Below are positions 34,217-43,178 of a stretch of DNA of 64,000 nucleotides, piece after piece. How positions within the stretch are numbered: the first letter of the stretch is position 1; the number at the start of each line of letters is the position of its first letter. The notes beneath the pieces were generated by a model. It worked only from the letters and a program-made list of their open reading frames with translations, made no database searches and had not been told where the DNA came from. This DNA is from OAS926 sp035503715 (lineage in GTDB: Bacteria > Pseudomonadota > Alphaproteobacteria > Rhizobiales > Rhizobiaceae). The translations under genes were made by a program, and so were the position numbers. The DNA is taken from assembly GCA_035503715.1 (NCBI GenBank), contig DATJTE010000195.1, forward strand, positions 1 through 64,000, read 5' to 3'.

Positions 34217-35746
34217 ATGACTTCGATCTTCTCGGCAAGCCGCCGCACCCTGCTCAAAGCCGGTCTCGCAGCCGGTGCATTGCCACTGATCGCGCGGGCC
34301 GGCTTCGCCCAAGCCGCCGCGCCCGACACCATCACCATCGGCAGCGCGGTCGACATCGTCAATTTCGACCCATACAACCAGTCGGTCAACGCGCTGATTC
34401 TGCTCAAGGCGCTCAATGCTTGGCTGATCGAATATGACGAGGACCTGAAGCCCGTCCCATCTGCGCTGAAGAGCTTCGAGATCGGGCCGGACAACAAGAG
34501 CGTCACGCTGACGATCCGGCCAGATGTCGTGTTCCACACCGGCAAAACCATGACGGTCGAGGATGTTGTGGCGGGCTTCGAGCGCGCGGCCGACCAGAAG
34601 CGCGGCTTCAATCTTTTTGCCGCCACCTCGACCCTTGTCGAAAAAATCGAGGCCGTGAACGACACGCAGGTTCTGCTCACCCTCAAGCAGCCCACCGCCA
34701 CCTCGCTGATCACCGACATGCTGGTGCATCAGCCGGTCATCGACAAAGATCAGAATGATGCGGAGAAGCTTGCCAGCGCGCCGGCCAGCGCCGGCCCATA
34801 CCGAGTCGTCGAGTGGCGCCAGGGCGAAAGCCTGACGCTACAGGCGTTTCCGGAATGGTTCGGCGGCGAACAACGGACGCCCAACATCGTGATCCGTTTC
34901 TTCACCAGTCCGGCCGCCGCCGTGGGAGCGCTCGCTTCGGGCGCGATCGACGTGCTCGCCTATCCGTTGGCGCGCGACGCGAGCCGGCTGCAGATGGACT
35001 TCAACGTCCTGTCGGGGTATCCCGGCGCGGCGACCATGCTGCTGCGCGTCAGCACCAAGACGGCGCCTTTCGACAACAAGATCGTGCGGCAGGCGCTGCA
35101 GCGCGCCATCAACCGTGACCGCATCGTCAAGGAGGTGCTGTTCGAGTTCGGCGGCGCTGCCTACCTGCCATGGGGACCGAAGTCGCCGGTGCAGGATCCC
35201 GCCGTGCAGAGCCTGATCGGCTACGATCTCGAGGCGGCCAAGGCGCTTCTGGCGCAAGCGTCGGGCATCAGCGGCGGCACCGCGATGGTGTCCGGCTCCG
35301 ACCCGACCAGTCTGCTGGTCATGCAGATCATCCAGTCGGACCTCGCCAGCATCGGCTTCCAGCTCACCATCGACCAGCAGGACGCGGCGACGTTCAACAA
35401 GCGGCTCGTCGCCGGCGAGTTCGGCGTTGCGCTCGGCCAGGTCGGTGGCGGCCAGCTCAGCGTGCCGCGCATCGTGCAGAACTCGCTGATGCGTGTCGCC
35501 AACAACCCGCTCTGGAAGGATGGCGTCCCGCCGGCAGCTTACAGCGAGGCCATCAACACGCTGATCGGCGCCACCGATCCGGCTGTCCAGCAAGCGATGT
35601 ACAAGCAGCTTCGCGACGTGATGATCGATGAGAGCTGGGCCCTCGGCACCTACGAGGTTCCGACGCTCTGGGCCTACAAGAAGGATCTGCAAGGTCTCGC
35701 TCGCGACCACCAGAACTCGCTGGTTCTGGCGAATGCCGGTTTCTGA
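34217..35746 (+). CDS. Peptide-type ABC transporter solute-binding protein, LacI island
   Basis: 509 residues, family 5 receptor. Tat-type signal with SRRTLLKAG followed by a hydrophobic stretch and an AGFAQA cleavage region. Mature protein has IVNFDPYNQSVN, a LKSFEIGPDNKSVTLTIRP stretch and NKIVRQALQRAINRDRIVK. ATG at 34217 follows AAAAGGGGAA. Because it is embedded among sugar-acting enzymes, I expect the ligand to be an oligosaccharide, glycopeptide or amino-sugar conjugate; several family 5 receptors are known to bind sugars. Confidence 0.92.
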   Translation: MTSIFSASRRTLLKAGLAAGALPLIARAGFAQAAAPDTITIGSAVDIVNFDPYNQSVNALILLKALNAWLIEYDEDLKPVPSALKSFEIGPDNKSVTLTIRPDVVFHTGKTMTVEDVVAGFERAADQKRGFNLFAATSTLVEKIEAVNDTQVLLTLKQPTATSLITDMLVHQPVIDKDQNDAEKLASAPASAGPYRVVEWRQGESLTLQAFPEWFGGEQRTPNIVIRFFTSPAAAVGALASGAIDVLAYPLARDASRLQMDFNVLSGYPGAATMLLRVSTKTAPFDNKIVRQALQRAINRDRIVKEVLFEFGGAAYLPWGPKSPVQDPAVQSLIGYDLEAAKALLAQASGISGGTAMVSGSDPTSLLVMQIIQSDLASIGFQLTIDQQDAATFNKRLVAGEFGVALGQVGGGQLSVPRIVQNSLMRVANNPLWKDGVPPAAYSEAINTLIGATDPAVQQAMYKQLRDVMIDESWALGTYEVPTLWAYKKDLQGLARDHQNSLVLANAGF

Positions 35747-37595
35747 ACTGCCGGCGACTGAAAAGCCGATCCTGGAACTCGACCGCCTAGTGGTCGGGTT
35801 CCGGACGGGTGAACGCACGGCCTTCAGGGCCGTGCGGGACGTCTCGCTGTCTGTGCGCCGCGGCGAGACGCTTGGCATTGTCGGGGAATCGGGATCCGGC
35901 AAGTCGGTGTCGTTGATGGGGGCGTTCGGGCTGCTTCCCGGAAACGCCGTGCGGCTTGGCGGCACCGCGCGCTTCGAGGGACGCGACGTCGCAGCGCTTC
36001 CCGCTTCGGAGCGGCGCGCGCTGCTCGGCAAGGATGTCGCCTTCGTCTTTCAGAACCCGATCAGTTCGCTCGACCCGGTGCTCTCCATCGGCGACCAACT
36101 CGTGGAGGCGCTCACCATCCATGACCGCCGGTTGAGCAAGGCGGCAGCCCGCAAGCGCGCCGCAGCGCTGCTCGACCATGTCGGCATAACCGAACCCGAG
36201 CGCCGCCTTAGCCAATACCCGCACGAATTCTCCGGCGGCATGTGCCAGCGCGTCATGATCGCCATGGCGCTCGCCAACCGCCCGCAATTGCTGATCGCCG
36301 ACGAGCCCACAACCGCGGTCGACGCGACCATCCAGGCACAGATCCTGAAGCTCATGCGCGAGCTGCGCGCCGAGGTGTCCGGCGCGGTGATCCTCGTCAG
36401 CCATGATCTCGGCGTGATCGCCGAGAACACCGAGAGCCTGGCGGTGATGTATGCCGGCAAGGTGGTCGAGAGCGGCCCAACGGCAAAAGTGCTCGCCGAT
36501 CCCAGGCATCCATACACGCAAGGCCTGCTTTCGTGCCGGCCGTCGATCGACGGCGTCACGCGGCTGGAGCCGATCCCAGGCCAGCCGCCCTCGATAGCGG
36601 TCGAGGCGCCGGGCTGCCCGTTCCAACCGCGCTGTCCGGTCGGCCGCGACAAGGAAATCTGCATCAGCACCATGCCGGAGCTTGCACCGTCGGGTGCAAG
36701 CCTCGCCGCCTGCCACTTCTCCGGAACGCCTGCCTTCCACACCGCCTATCGCGCCCGTCATGATGGTGCTTTCGGCGCGACGGCCGCAAGGAAGCTCTTC
36801 ACGCTCAAGAACATCAGCGTGGAGTTCCCGGTGCGAGGCGGCCAGTTCTGGGGAAAGCGTCGCACGACGCGCGCCGTCGACGGCGTCGACATCGACCTCT
36901 TTGCCGGCGAGGCGCTCGGCGTGGTGGGCGAGTCCGGCTCCGGCAAGTCCACGCTGGCGCGCGTCATGATGCGCCTGGTCGACGCCACGACCGGCACCGT
37001 CTCCTTCGACGGCGTCGACATAACTCGCCTCGGCCGTCGCGATCTCGTGGACTTTCGCTCGCGGGTGCAGATGGTGTTCCAGGATCCGCTCAACTCGCTC
37101 AACCCACGCCTTTCAGCCGGCGACAATGCGGCTGAGCCGCTGCGGCTGCGCGGTGTTCCGGCCGACGAGCGCCGACGGCGCGTGATCGAACGGTTCGGCG
37201 AAGTCGGGTTGGAGGCCGGTCACTACGATCGCGGCGTGACGGAAATGTCGGGCGGTCAGTTGCAGCGCGTCGGCATAGCGCGGGCGCTGGCCGTCGATCC
37301 GGACGTGCTGATCATGGACGAACCTGTCTCGGCACTCGATGTCTCGGTCCAGGCGCAGATCCTCAACCTGCTGATCGAGCTTAAGGCACGCCGCAGTCTC
37401 TCCTATGTGTTCATCAGCCATGACATGGCGGTGGTGCGCTACTTGTGCGACCGCGTCGCGGTGATGAATCTCGGCCGCATCGTCGAGATCGGCACGGCCG
37501 ACGCCATTTTTGCGCGACCGTCGCAGGACTACACCCGCAAGCTGCTGAGCGCGGTGCCGAACGTGCGCGCTGTTCCTGCCGTCGAGCCGGCCTGA
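35733..37595 (+). CDS. Fused double ATP-binding protein (DppD-DppF type), LacI island
   Basis: 620 residues holding two complete nucleotide-binding domains. Domain 1 (about 10-335): Walker A GESGSGKSV, signature FSGGMCQRVMIAMAL, Walker B LLIADEPT, tail GCPFQPRCPVGRDKEIC. Domain 2 (about 350-615): GESGSGKST, signature MSGGQLQRVGIARAL, LIMDEPVSALD. The other importers in this window have separate DppD and DppF proteins. ATG 35733 overlaps the receptor gene by 14 bases. Both domains appear intact, so the fusion should power the importer alone. Confidence 0.93.
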   Translation: MPVSELPATEKPILELDRLVVGFRTGERTAFRAVRDVSLSVRRGETLGIVGESGSGKSVSLMGAFGLLPGNAVRLGGTARFEGRDVAALPASERRALLGKDVAFVFQNPISSLDPVLSIGDQLVEALTIHDRRLSKAAARKRAAALLDHVGITEPERRLSQYPHEFSGGMCQRVMIAMALANRPQLLIADEPTTAVDATIQAQILKLMRELRAEVSGAVILVSHDLGVIAENTESLAVMYAGKVVESGPTAKVLADPRHPYTQGLLSCRPSIDGVTRLEPIPGQPPSIAVEAPGCPFQPRCPVGRDKEICISTMPELAPSGASLAACHFSGTPAFHTAYRARHDGAFGATAARKLFTLKNISVEFPVRGGQFWGKRRTTRAVDGVDIDLFAGEALGVVGESGSGKSTLARVMMRLVDATTGTVSFDGVDITRLGRRDLVDFRSRVQMVFQDPLNSLNPRLSAGDNAAEPLRLRGVPADERRRRVIERFGEVGLEAGHYDRGVTEMSGGQLQRVGIARALAVDPDVLIMDEPVSALDVSVQAQILNLLIELKARRSLSYVFISHDMAVVRYLCDRVAVMNLGRIVEIGTADAIFARPSQDYTRKLLSAVPNVRAVPAVEPA

Positions 37596-37641
37596 AACGC
37601 ACTACCCTCAACATATGCATGTCCAACGGAGACCAGCATTG

Positions 37642-38679
37642 TCCATCGACCAGAATCGCCGTCTTGGCGTCGGCATCATAGGCGCCGGCATCATGGGACG
37701 CAGTCACGCCGCGTCGTTCGGATCCGACCGCCGCACGCGCCTTGTCGGTGTCGCCAGCCTTCCCGCCGCCGGCGCGAAGGAGCTGGCGCAAGCCTACGAG
37801 GCGCCCTTCCACTGCGAGGATTACCGGGAGCTCCTGGCGCGGCCGGACATCGATCTCGTCACTATCGCCACGCCTGACCATATGCATCGCGACATCTGCA
37901 CGGCGGCCGCCGCCGCCGGCAAGCACTTCATGGTGGAGAAACCGCTGACTACCAACCTCGCCGAGGCCGATGCGCTGATCGCCGCCGTCGAAGCGAGCGG
38001 GGTCAAAGCCATGACATGCTTCAACCACCGCTGGATACCTGCCTACGCGCGCGCCCACCAGGAGATCGCCGCCGGCCATGTCGGCAAGCCGGTGCTTGCA
38101 TATGCACGCAAGAACGACCGCATCCATGTGCCGACCAAAATGCTGAGCTGGGCCGCCGCGACGACGCCGGCATGGTTCCTATCCTGCCACGACGTCGATC
38201 TCGTGACCTGGTTCTTCGGCCCGGAGGCGAAAGCCTCGGAGGTCTACGCCACCGCCGTGTGGGGCGTGCTCAGGGGCCGTGGCATCGAGACCCCGGACGC
38301 GATCCAGGCGCAAGTGCGGTTCTCGGGCGGACAGCTCGCAACCTTCGAGGCCTGCTGGATCTATCCGGACACCTACCCGTCGATGACGGACAGCTTCATC
38401 GAGATCGTCGGCGAGAAGGGTATGATGCACCTGAAGCGCGATAGCGAGCAGATCGAGCTGGCGACGGAGGCGGCGTTCGAATATCCGCGCACCTCGATCG
38501 GCGCGATGATCCATGGCGTGCAGCGTGGCGCCGTCTCGGAAGCGCTTCAGCACGTCGTGACCTGCGTTCTGGAGGACAAAGAGCCGCTGGTGACGCTCGA
38601 GAGCAGCCGTCACGTCACCGCGATCCTCGATGCACTGCATCGCTCGCTGGAAAGCGGCGTCGGCGAAAAGGTCAGATAA
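37642..38679 (+). CDS. Gfo/Idh/MocA-family NAD(P)-dependent oxidoreductase (2)
   Basis: 345 residues. Rossmann motif GVGIIGAGIMGRSHA, EKPLTTN with the catalytic lysine, and a C-terminal domain with SCHDVDLVTWFFG (HDVD). I favour the TTG at 37642 because GGAGA precedes it at a good distance; an ATG at 37615 has no such site. Last gene of the importer operon, ahead of a strong terminator. It probably acts with the first Gfo/Idh/MocA enzyme in a sugar oxidation/reduction relay. Confidence 0.92.
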   Translation, partial: SIDQNRRLGVGIIGAGIMGRSHAASFGSDRRTRLVGVASLPAAGAKELAQAYEAPFHCEDYRELLARPDIDLVTIATPDHMHRDICTAAAAAGKHFMVEKPLTTNLAEADALIAAVEASGVKAMTCFNHRWIPAYARAHQEIAAGHVGKPVLAYARKNDRIHVPTKMLSWAAATTPAWFLSCHDVDLVTWFFGPEAKASEVYATAVWGVLRGRGIETPDAIQAQVRFSGGQLATFEACWIYPDTYPSMTDSFIEIVGEKGMMHLKRDSEQIELATEAAFEYPRTSIGAMIHGVQRGAVSEALQHVVTCVLEDKEPLVTLESSRHVTAILDALHRSLESGVGEKVR

Positions 38680-38704
38680 AGCCTGATCCCTGATGGAGCA
38701 GCAT

Positions 38705-38740
38705 AAAAAAGGCGGCGCGTCTGACGCGCCGCCCTTTTTT
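38705..38740 (+). terminator. Rho-independent terminator, probably bidirectional
   Basis: GGCGGCGCGT (38711-38720) and ACGCGCCGCC (38724-38733) form a perfect 10-bp stem with a CTG loop, preceded by AAAAAA and followed by CTTTTTT. It lies between convergent operons, so it can stop the plus-strand importer operon and the minus-strand enzyme operon. Confidence 0.92.
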
Positions 38741-38753
38741 CGCCTTGGGAGGC

Positions 38754-39986
38754 TCAGCCCGGCGGAAGCAGGGCGTCGATAGCCTCGATGCCGCCGAGGA
38801 AGCTCAGTCCGGTGTGGTAACCGGGGTCGAGATCAGGAGTCGCCGGCACGAAATCGACCGGGCCGCTACGGTCGCGTGTCTGGTAGGCAATCGCCGGGCT
38901 GCTGCGCCAGTAATTGGCGAAGAAGGCTTCATGCGCCTTGCGCCAGACGGCCATCGTCGCTTCGTCGCGCGTCCTAATATGACAGAGGCCAGCCGCGCGC
39001 ACCGTCTCCGGCAGCGACCACCATGGGTAGTTCGGGCTCGTCGGCTTGCCGGTCGCGGCCGAGATATGCAGGCATAGGCCCGGTCCGGAAAAACCCTTCT
39101 CGAATGAGGCGACCAGCGCCTTGCGGATTGCTTCGACAACAGCCGGATCGGCGTCCTGTTGTAGATATTCGCAGGCAAAGCCGGCGAACTCGATGGCGTG
39201 GCCGACGTTGCAGCGGTCACCGCCCTCGGTATCGCGGATCAGCAGCGAAGGGCTGGCGCCGGTCGCGTCCCAATGCTGCGCGAGCACGTGTCCGATGAAG
39301 CGATCGCCGAAACGCGATTCCTCCGCCAACCCCAGCCGATGCAGCAGCGCAGCCGCGCCGAGCACGATCATGCGTGGTCCGAACTCGGCGTGCTGCGCCG
39401 CGGCCGCCTCTGCCGTCAGCGGCTGCCGCTCGTCCATGATGAACCGGCCGTCCTCGATCGCCTCAACCAGCGCCGCCATGCGGGCAAGATAGGGCGGCCG
39501 GCTCGCCGGCTCGTAGCGGCTCGCCGCGGCGATCAGGCCCTTCAGCACAAAGGCGTCGGCGTAGGTGAAGAACCGCGTACCGACACGCTGCGGCACTGGT
39601 TCGCCTCCAGCGCCGCGGATCACCGGCCTGAGCTTTTCGTCATAGGTGAAGAACGCGCCATCATACCGATCGTAAAGGCCCTTGAGCCCGGCATAGAGCC
39701 GACGTCCGGCGGCATCGAGTCTTGCGGCGAATGCAGGGTCCTCGCGCTCGAAGAACGCGGCGTGCGTCACCAGAGCCTCGAGCCCGCGCCCCTGGATCCA
39801 GCCATAGAGGAATCGCGGCCCGCGCCACCCATCGGCCTCGCCATAGTCGGCGAGCGTGATCGAGTTCATCTTGGTGTTGAGGAAGACGCCATGCAATGGC
39901 GGCCGGTCGAGCATCCATTCGAGCGTGCCGCGGTTGGATGAAACATAGGCATTGCGTGATTCGCGGAGAAAGGCGGCATCGGACAT
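38754..39986 (-). CDS. N-acylglucosamine 2-epimerase (AGE/RenBP) family protein
   Basis: 410 residues with the alpha/alpha-barrel pattern of AGE-type sugar 2-epimerases and isomerases. The two histidines expected to catalyse are visible in NVGHAIEFAG and GYHTGLSFLG, and NYPWWSLPETVRAA matches the segment lining the active site. Family members convert N-acetylmannosamine to N-acetylglucosamine, or act on free sugars such as mannose and cellobiose. Fifth and last gene of the minus-strand train; 8 bases separate it from the ceramidase-like gene. The precise sugar is not evident. Confidence 0.78.
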   Translation of the reverse strand: MSDAAFLRESRNAYVSSNRGTLEWMLDRPPLHGVFLNTKMNSITLADYGEADGWRGPRFLYGWIQGRGLEALVTHAAFFEREDPAFAARLDAAGRRLYAGLKGLYDRYDGAFFTYDEKLRPVIRGAGGEPVPQRVGTRFFTYADAFVLKGLIAAASRYEPASRPPYLARMAALVEAIEDGRFIMDERQPLTAEAAAAQHAEFGPRMIVLGAAALLHRLGLAEESRFGDRFIGHVLAQHWDATGASPSLLIRDTEGGDRCNVGHAIEFAGFACEYLQQDADPAVVEAIRKALVASFEKGFSGPGLCLHISAATGKPTSPNYPWWSLPETVRAAGLCHIRTRDEATMAVWRKAHEAFFANYWRSSPAIAYQTRDRSGPVDFVPATPDLDPGYHTGLSFLGGIEAIDALLPPG

Positions 39987-39994
39987 GAAGTGAT

Positions 39995-41275
39995 TTAATC
40001 CTGGTTGTTCGAGCGCAGCGCGAGCACGCAGCCGACGGCCGCGTCGGCGAGCGCTTCGGCTGAGCCCGGCGCGAAGCTCGCCGGCTGGCCGTAGTATCGG
40101 TGCGCCTCGTCCACCTCGTAACCGCCGAAAGGATATTCGGCCGCCGGCGGAATGTAGCCGGGATTGTCGTCTGCGAAGCCGATAACGATGGCCGCCGGAT
40201 TGCCGATGCGCCGCCGAATGTCATGTGCCGTCTCGGCGAATATCTCGCCGGGAAGGGCGATGATCTCGACATTGCCCCAGCGCAGCGCGGTGACGCGGCA
40301 GGCGATCCTGAGACTGGCAAGGTCCGCCGGCAGACCCCGTTCGGCCCAGGAGATCCATTTCGCGAGCAACGTCGCCGTTACCGGGTCAGCCGCCGCCATT
40401 CCGGCGCGCCAGCGTTCGGCGAGCGCCTGCATGCTTTCCGTCTCGCGGCGCTCGAAGGCGAGCTCCACCATTTTCGAGCAGATCGCGGCGCCTCCGCCGG
40501 CCGGCACCAGCGGTGCCGCCAGCGCCTCGCTTGCGATATGCCTGCCGATACGCTCGGCCGCGGCGAAGGTGCGTTCCGCATCGGCGTCGAGGCTGATCGA
40601 GGCATGCGCCGAATGACCGTTGTTGGCGTCGGCGGTACAGCCGGTCAGGAACAGCGCCACCGTGCCTTGCCGCGCGCCTTCGATGGCGGCGCGCGTGAAG
40701 CCGGGATAGTCGGCCGTCCACAGGCGGTTGTCGGCGCCCAGCACGACGGGATGGCAGGCATAGGCAAGCAGCGTCGCGATCGGGCTTCCATCGGTTCCGA
40801 CGATGTCGAGCACGGGCAGGCTGGGATCGGTTGGCCCGTCGGCGCGCCGGCGGTTGCGGGCGATCCTCGCATCGCGGCCCACGCCAAAGCTGAACTCGGC
40901 CGGCCGGCGCGCGTCCCAGGCACGGTCAAGCGCTTCGACCGCAGCGGTTTCGAGCGCCGCCATATAGGCTTGATCTATGCCTGCGTGATAACCGCCGAAC
41001 CGCACCTGCGGCCCGCCATGGGTGTGAAGCGCCGCGACCACGACATTGTCGTCGGGCAGGGCGCAGCGTTTTGCGATGGCTCGCGTCGTGGCCCTGTCGA
41101 GGCCAAGCACATCCATGGCGAGGATGGCTGTGTCGTTCACGACAAGCGCCCGCGCCGTCAGCGGATCGTGTGTGCCCGTTGCCGGCTCGGTGCGGGCGAC
41201 GAAACCGGACATGGCGAGCCCGGCGGGCGGCGTGATGTCGACGACGGCGGCGCCTGCGAGCAGCGGAGCACTCAT
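39995..41275 (-). CDS. Neutral/alkaline ceramidase-like domain protein
   Basis: 426 residues, matching the N-terminal catalytic domain of neutral ceramidase (a zinc amidase) without its C-terminal immunoglobulin-like domain. Markers are VVDITPPAGLAMSGFVAR at the N-terminus, AALHTHGGP with putative zinc histidines, ACHPVVLG, and the end region FADDNPGYIPPAAEYPFGGYE. Such short versions are common in bacteria and mostly uncharacterised; the fold would suit hydrolysis of an N-acyl amide. No signal peptide, so cytoplasmic. Overlaps the NagA-like gene by 4 bases, which argues for action on the same substrate. Confidence 0.82.
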   Translation of the reverse strand: MSAPLLAGAAVVDITPPAGLAMSGFVARTEPATGTHDPLTARALVVNDTAILAMDVLGLDRATTRAIAKRCALPDDNVVVAALHTHGGPQVRFGGYHAGIDQAYMAALETAAVEALDRAWDARRPAEFSFGVGRDARIARNRRRADGPTDPSLPVLDIVGTDGSPIATLLAYACHPVVLGADNRLWTADYPGFTRAAIEGARQGTVALFLTGCTADANNGHSAHASISLDADAERTFAAAERIGRHIASEALAAPLVPAGGGAAICSKMVELAFERRETESMQALAERWRAGMAAADPVTATLLAKWISWAERGLPADLASLRIACRVTALRWGNVEIIALPGEIFAETAHDIRRRIGNPAAIVIGFADDNPGYIPPAAEYPFGGYEVDEAHRYYGQPASFAPGSAEALADAAVGCVLALRSNNQD

Positions 41276-42411
41276 GCGCTTTCTCCGCGCACGAGCACCG
41301 TGTCGATGGACAGGGAGAGATCGCCCGGCGTCCAGTCGAAGCGGATCAGGTCGGCGTCAGAGCCGACCTCCAGCCGGCCGCGGCGGCCGACAAAACCGCC
41401 GGGGTTGACCGTGGCGAGCGCCAGCGCCTGGTCGAGGTCGATACCGCCCATGGTCGCGGCACGCGCGACCATGTCGGACAGGGGCAGGGCGGCGCCTGCC
41501 AGATAGGGAGTGCCGATCAGCGACAGCCGGCCATCGGCCGACAGCTCGACCTTGCCGCCGATCGGCTGCTCGTAGATGCCGGGCGGCATGCCTGCGAGCG
41601 TGGTCGCGTCGGAAACGAGGATCGCGCGGGACAGTCCCTTGGCACGGAGCATCACCTTGAACGTGTCTGCCGGCAGGTGATGGCCGTCTGCGATCAGGCT
41701 GGCGCTCAGCCGCTCGTCGGCGAGCTGCGTCCAGATGAAGTTCGGATGACGCGGCAACAGCTGGGCCGCGCCGTTGCCGAGATGTGTCGAAAGCCGTGCG
41801 CCGGCGTCGATCGCATCCTTGACCTGCCCGGGCTCCGCTTCGGTGTGGCCGATCGCGACATGAATGCCCTGCGCGACCAGCGCGCGAACGATCTCGGCGC
41901 TGTTCGGCCAGTGAGGCGACAGCGTCACCATCCCGACGAGGCCACCGCAGGCATCCTGCCAGCGATCGAATTCGGCAAGATCGGGCGTGCGGATTTCACT
42001 TTTCGGATGCGCGCCGCGCGGCCCGTCTTCCGGTGAAAGCCAGGGTCCCTCGATATGCACGTAAGGCACGGCGTGCGCGACGCGCGGATCGGCCCGTCTG
42101 GCGGCCGCGATGGTCGCCAGCGCCGCGGCGATTGCCTTTTCCGGCGCGGTGATCAGCGTTGGCACGAAGGTCGTGACGCCACTGCGGGTGAGTGCGCGGG
42201 TCAGTGCACTGACGGTCGCTTCGGTGAGGCCACCGGCATTGAGATCGTATCCGGCGAAACCGTTGACCTGCAGGTCGACAAGACCCGCCGACAGGAAGCC
42301 GCGAGCGTCCGGCGATCCCTCAGTAATAGAGGTAATGCGCCCTTCGGCATAAGAAACGGCAAGCGGATTTCCGCTTGCCGGATCGCAGCCGATGAGCAGG
42401 CCTTGGCTCAC
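41272..42411 (-). CDS. N-acetylglucosamine-6-phosphate deacetylase (NagA) family protein
   Basis: 379 residues, amidohydrolase superfamily. Catalytic and metal residues of NagA are seen: Glu in HIEGPWLS, His in IGHTEAE, His in LSTHLGNG, His in LIADGHHL, and Asp in LVSDAT. The classical THLYNAM segment is replaced by THLGNGA, and the region around HPNFIWTQLADERLSASLIADG belongs to a side clade rather than to the E. coli-like enzymes, so the substrate may differ from GlcNAc-6-phosphate. Overlaps both neighbours by 4 bases. Confidence 0.87.
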   Translation of the reverse strand: MSQGLLIGCDPASGNPLAVSYAEGRITSITEGSPDARGFLSAGLVDLQVNGFAGYDLNAGGLTEATVSALTRALTRSGVTTFVPTLITAPEKAIAAALATIAAARRADPRVAHAVPYVHIEGPWLSPEDGPRGAHPKSEIRTPDLAEFDRWQDACGGLVGMVTLSPHWPNSAEIVRALVAQGIHVAIGHTEAEPGQVKDAIDAGARLSTHLGNGAAQLLPRHPNFIWTQLADERLSASLIADGHHLPADTFKVMLRAKGLSRAILVSDATTLAGMPPGIYEQPIGGKVELSADGRLSLIGTPYLAGAALPLSDMVARAATMGGIDLDQALALATVNPGGFVGRRGRLEVGSDADLIRFDWTPGDLSLSIDTVLVRGESA

Positions 42412-43178
42412 AGGGTACGCACCCTGTTGCGGAAGCGGTGGAGGAAGCGCGCATTCGCTTCGTCGCCACCCGGAGCGTTGCCGCTGCGCCAGACCGGCGG
42501 CTCGATGCCGCGCTCGAGCAGCTTGGCCACGCAGCGCAGCACCAGGCTGTTCAGTGCAATCGCATTGGCGAAGGTGGAACTGGCGCCGATCGGGTCGCCC
42601 ATGCCGGGCAATCGCATCAGCGCGTCGCCGACCGGGATCTTGGTGTCGATCGCGATGTCGACCACGTCGTGCAGGTTCTGCTTGCTGGGGTGGCGTGCCG
42701 GGTGGTCCGGCTTCGTGTCCGAGGCATGCCGGCGCGAACTGACGCCGATGGTGAAGACGCCGCGCGACCGGGCTTCGAGCGCGGCATCGATCAGCGCGGC
42801 ATTGATGCCATAGGCGTTCGCCAGGATGAGAAGATCGCCAGGACCCAGCTCACGATCCGCGATCACTAGCTTGCCGTAGCCGGGCGTGCGCTCCATCGCC
42901 ATCGAGCGCAGCGCGCCGCTCGACAGCAGCGTGCCTTCATCAAGGATGGCGGCGACATGCATCAGTCCGCCAGCGCGGAAGAATATCTCCTGGCTCGCAA
43001 GGTTGGAGTGACCGCCTGGCCCGAAAATGTGGATCAGCCGGTCGGCCGCGACCTGGTCCGCGAGCTTCGTCGCGGCGCGGTCGAGCGCATCCGCTTCCTC
43101 GGTCAGGATCGACTGCATCAGCGCATGAAGGCGCGCGAGGTAGTCGGCGCACAAGGCGTTGGGGTCCATCTCAGCCAT
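42408..43178 (-). CDS. SIS-domain phosphosugar-binding protein (UPF0309-like)
   Basis: 256 residues. A sugar-isomerase (SIS) fold is indicated by HIFGPGGHSNLASQEIFFRAGG (binding loop) and by DLLILANAYGINAALIDAALEARSRG. Relatives annotated UPF0309 or 'sugar isomerase domain-containing' lack an assigned reaction. It differs from MurQ etherase and from GlmS. Overlaps NagA-like and NagB-like genes. Probably isomerises or binds a phosphorylated sugar of the pathway. Confidence 0.82.
   Translation of the reverse strand: MAEMDPNALCADYLARLHALMQSILTEEADALDRAATKLADQVAADRLIHIFGPGGHSNLASQEIFFRAGGLMHVAAILDEGTLLSSGALRSMAMERTPGYGKLVIADRELGPGDLLILANAYGINAALIDAALEARSRGVFTIGVSSRRHASDTKPDHPARHPSKQNLHDVVDIAIDTKIPVGDALMRLPGMGDPIGASSTFANAIALNSLVLRCVAKLLERGIEPPVWRSGNAPGGDEANARFLHRFRNRVRTL

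Noticed and set aside
33253..34719. 488-codon minus-strand open frame
   Set aside because: Lies fully opposite the DppB-like permease and binding-protein genes, which have clear motifs; no recognisable protein on the minus strand.
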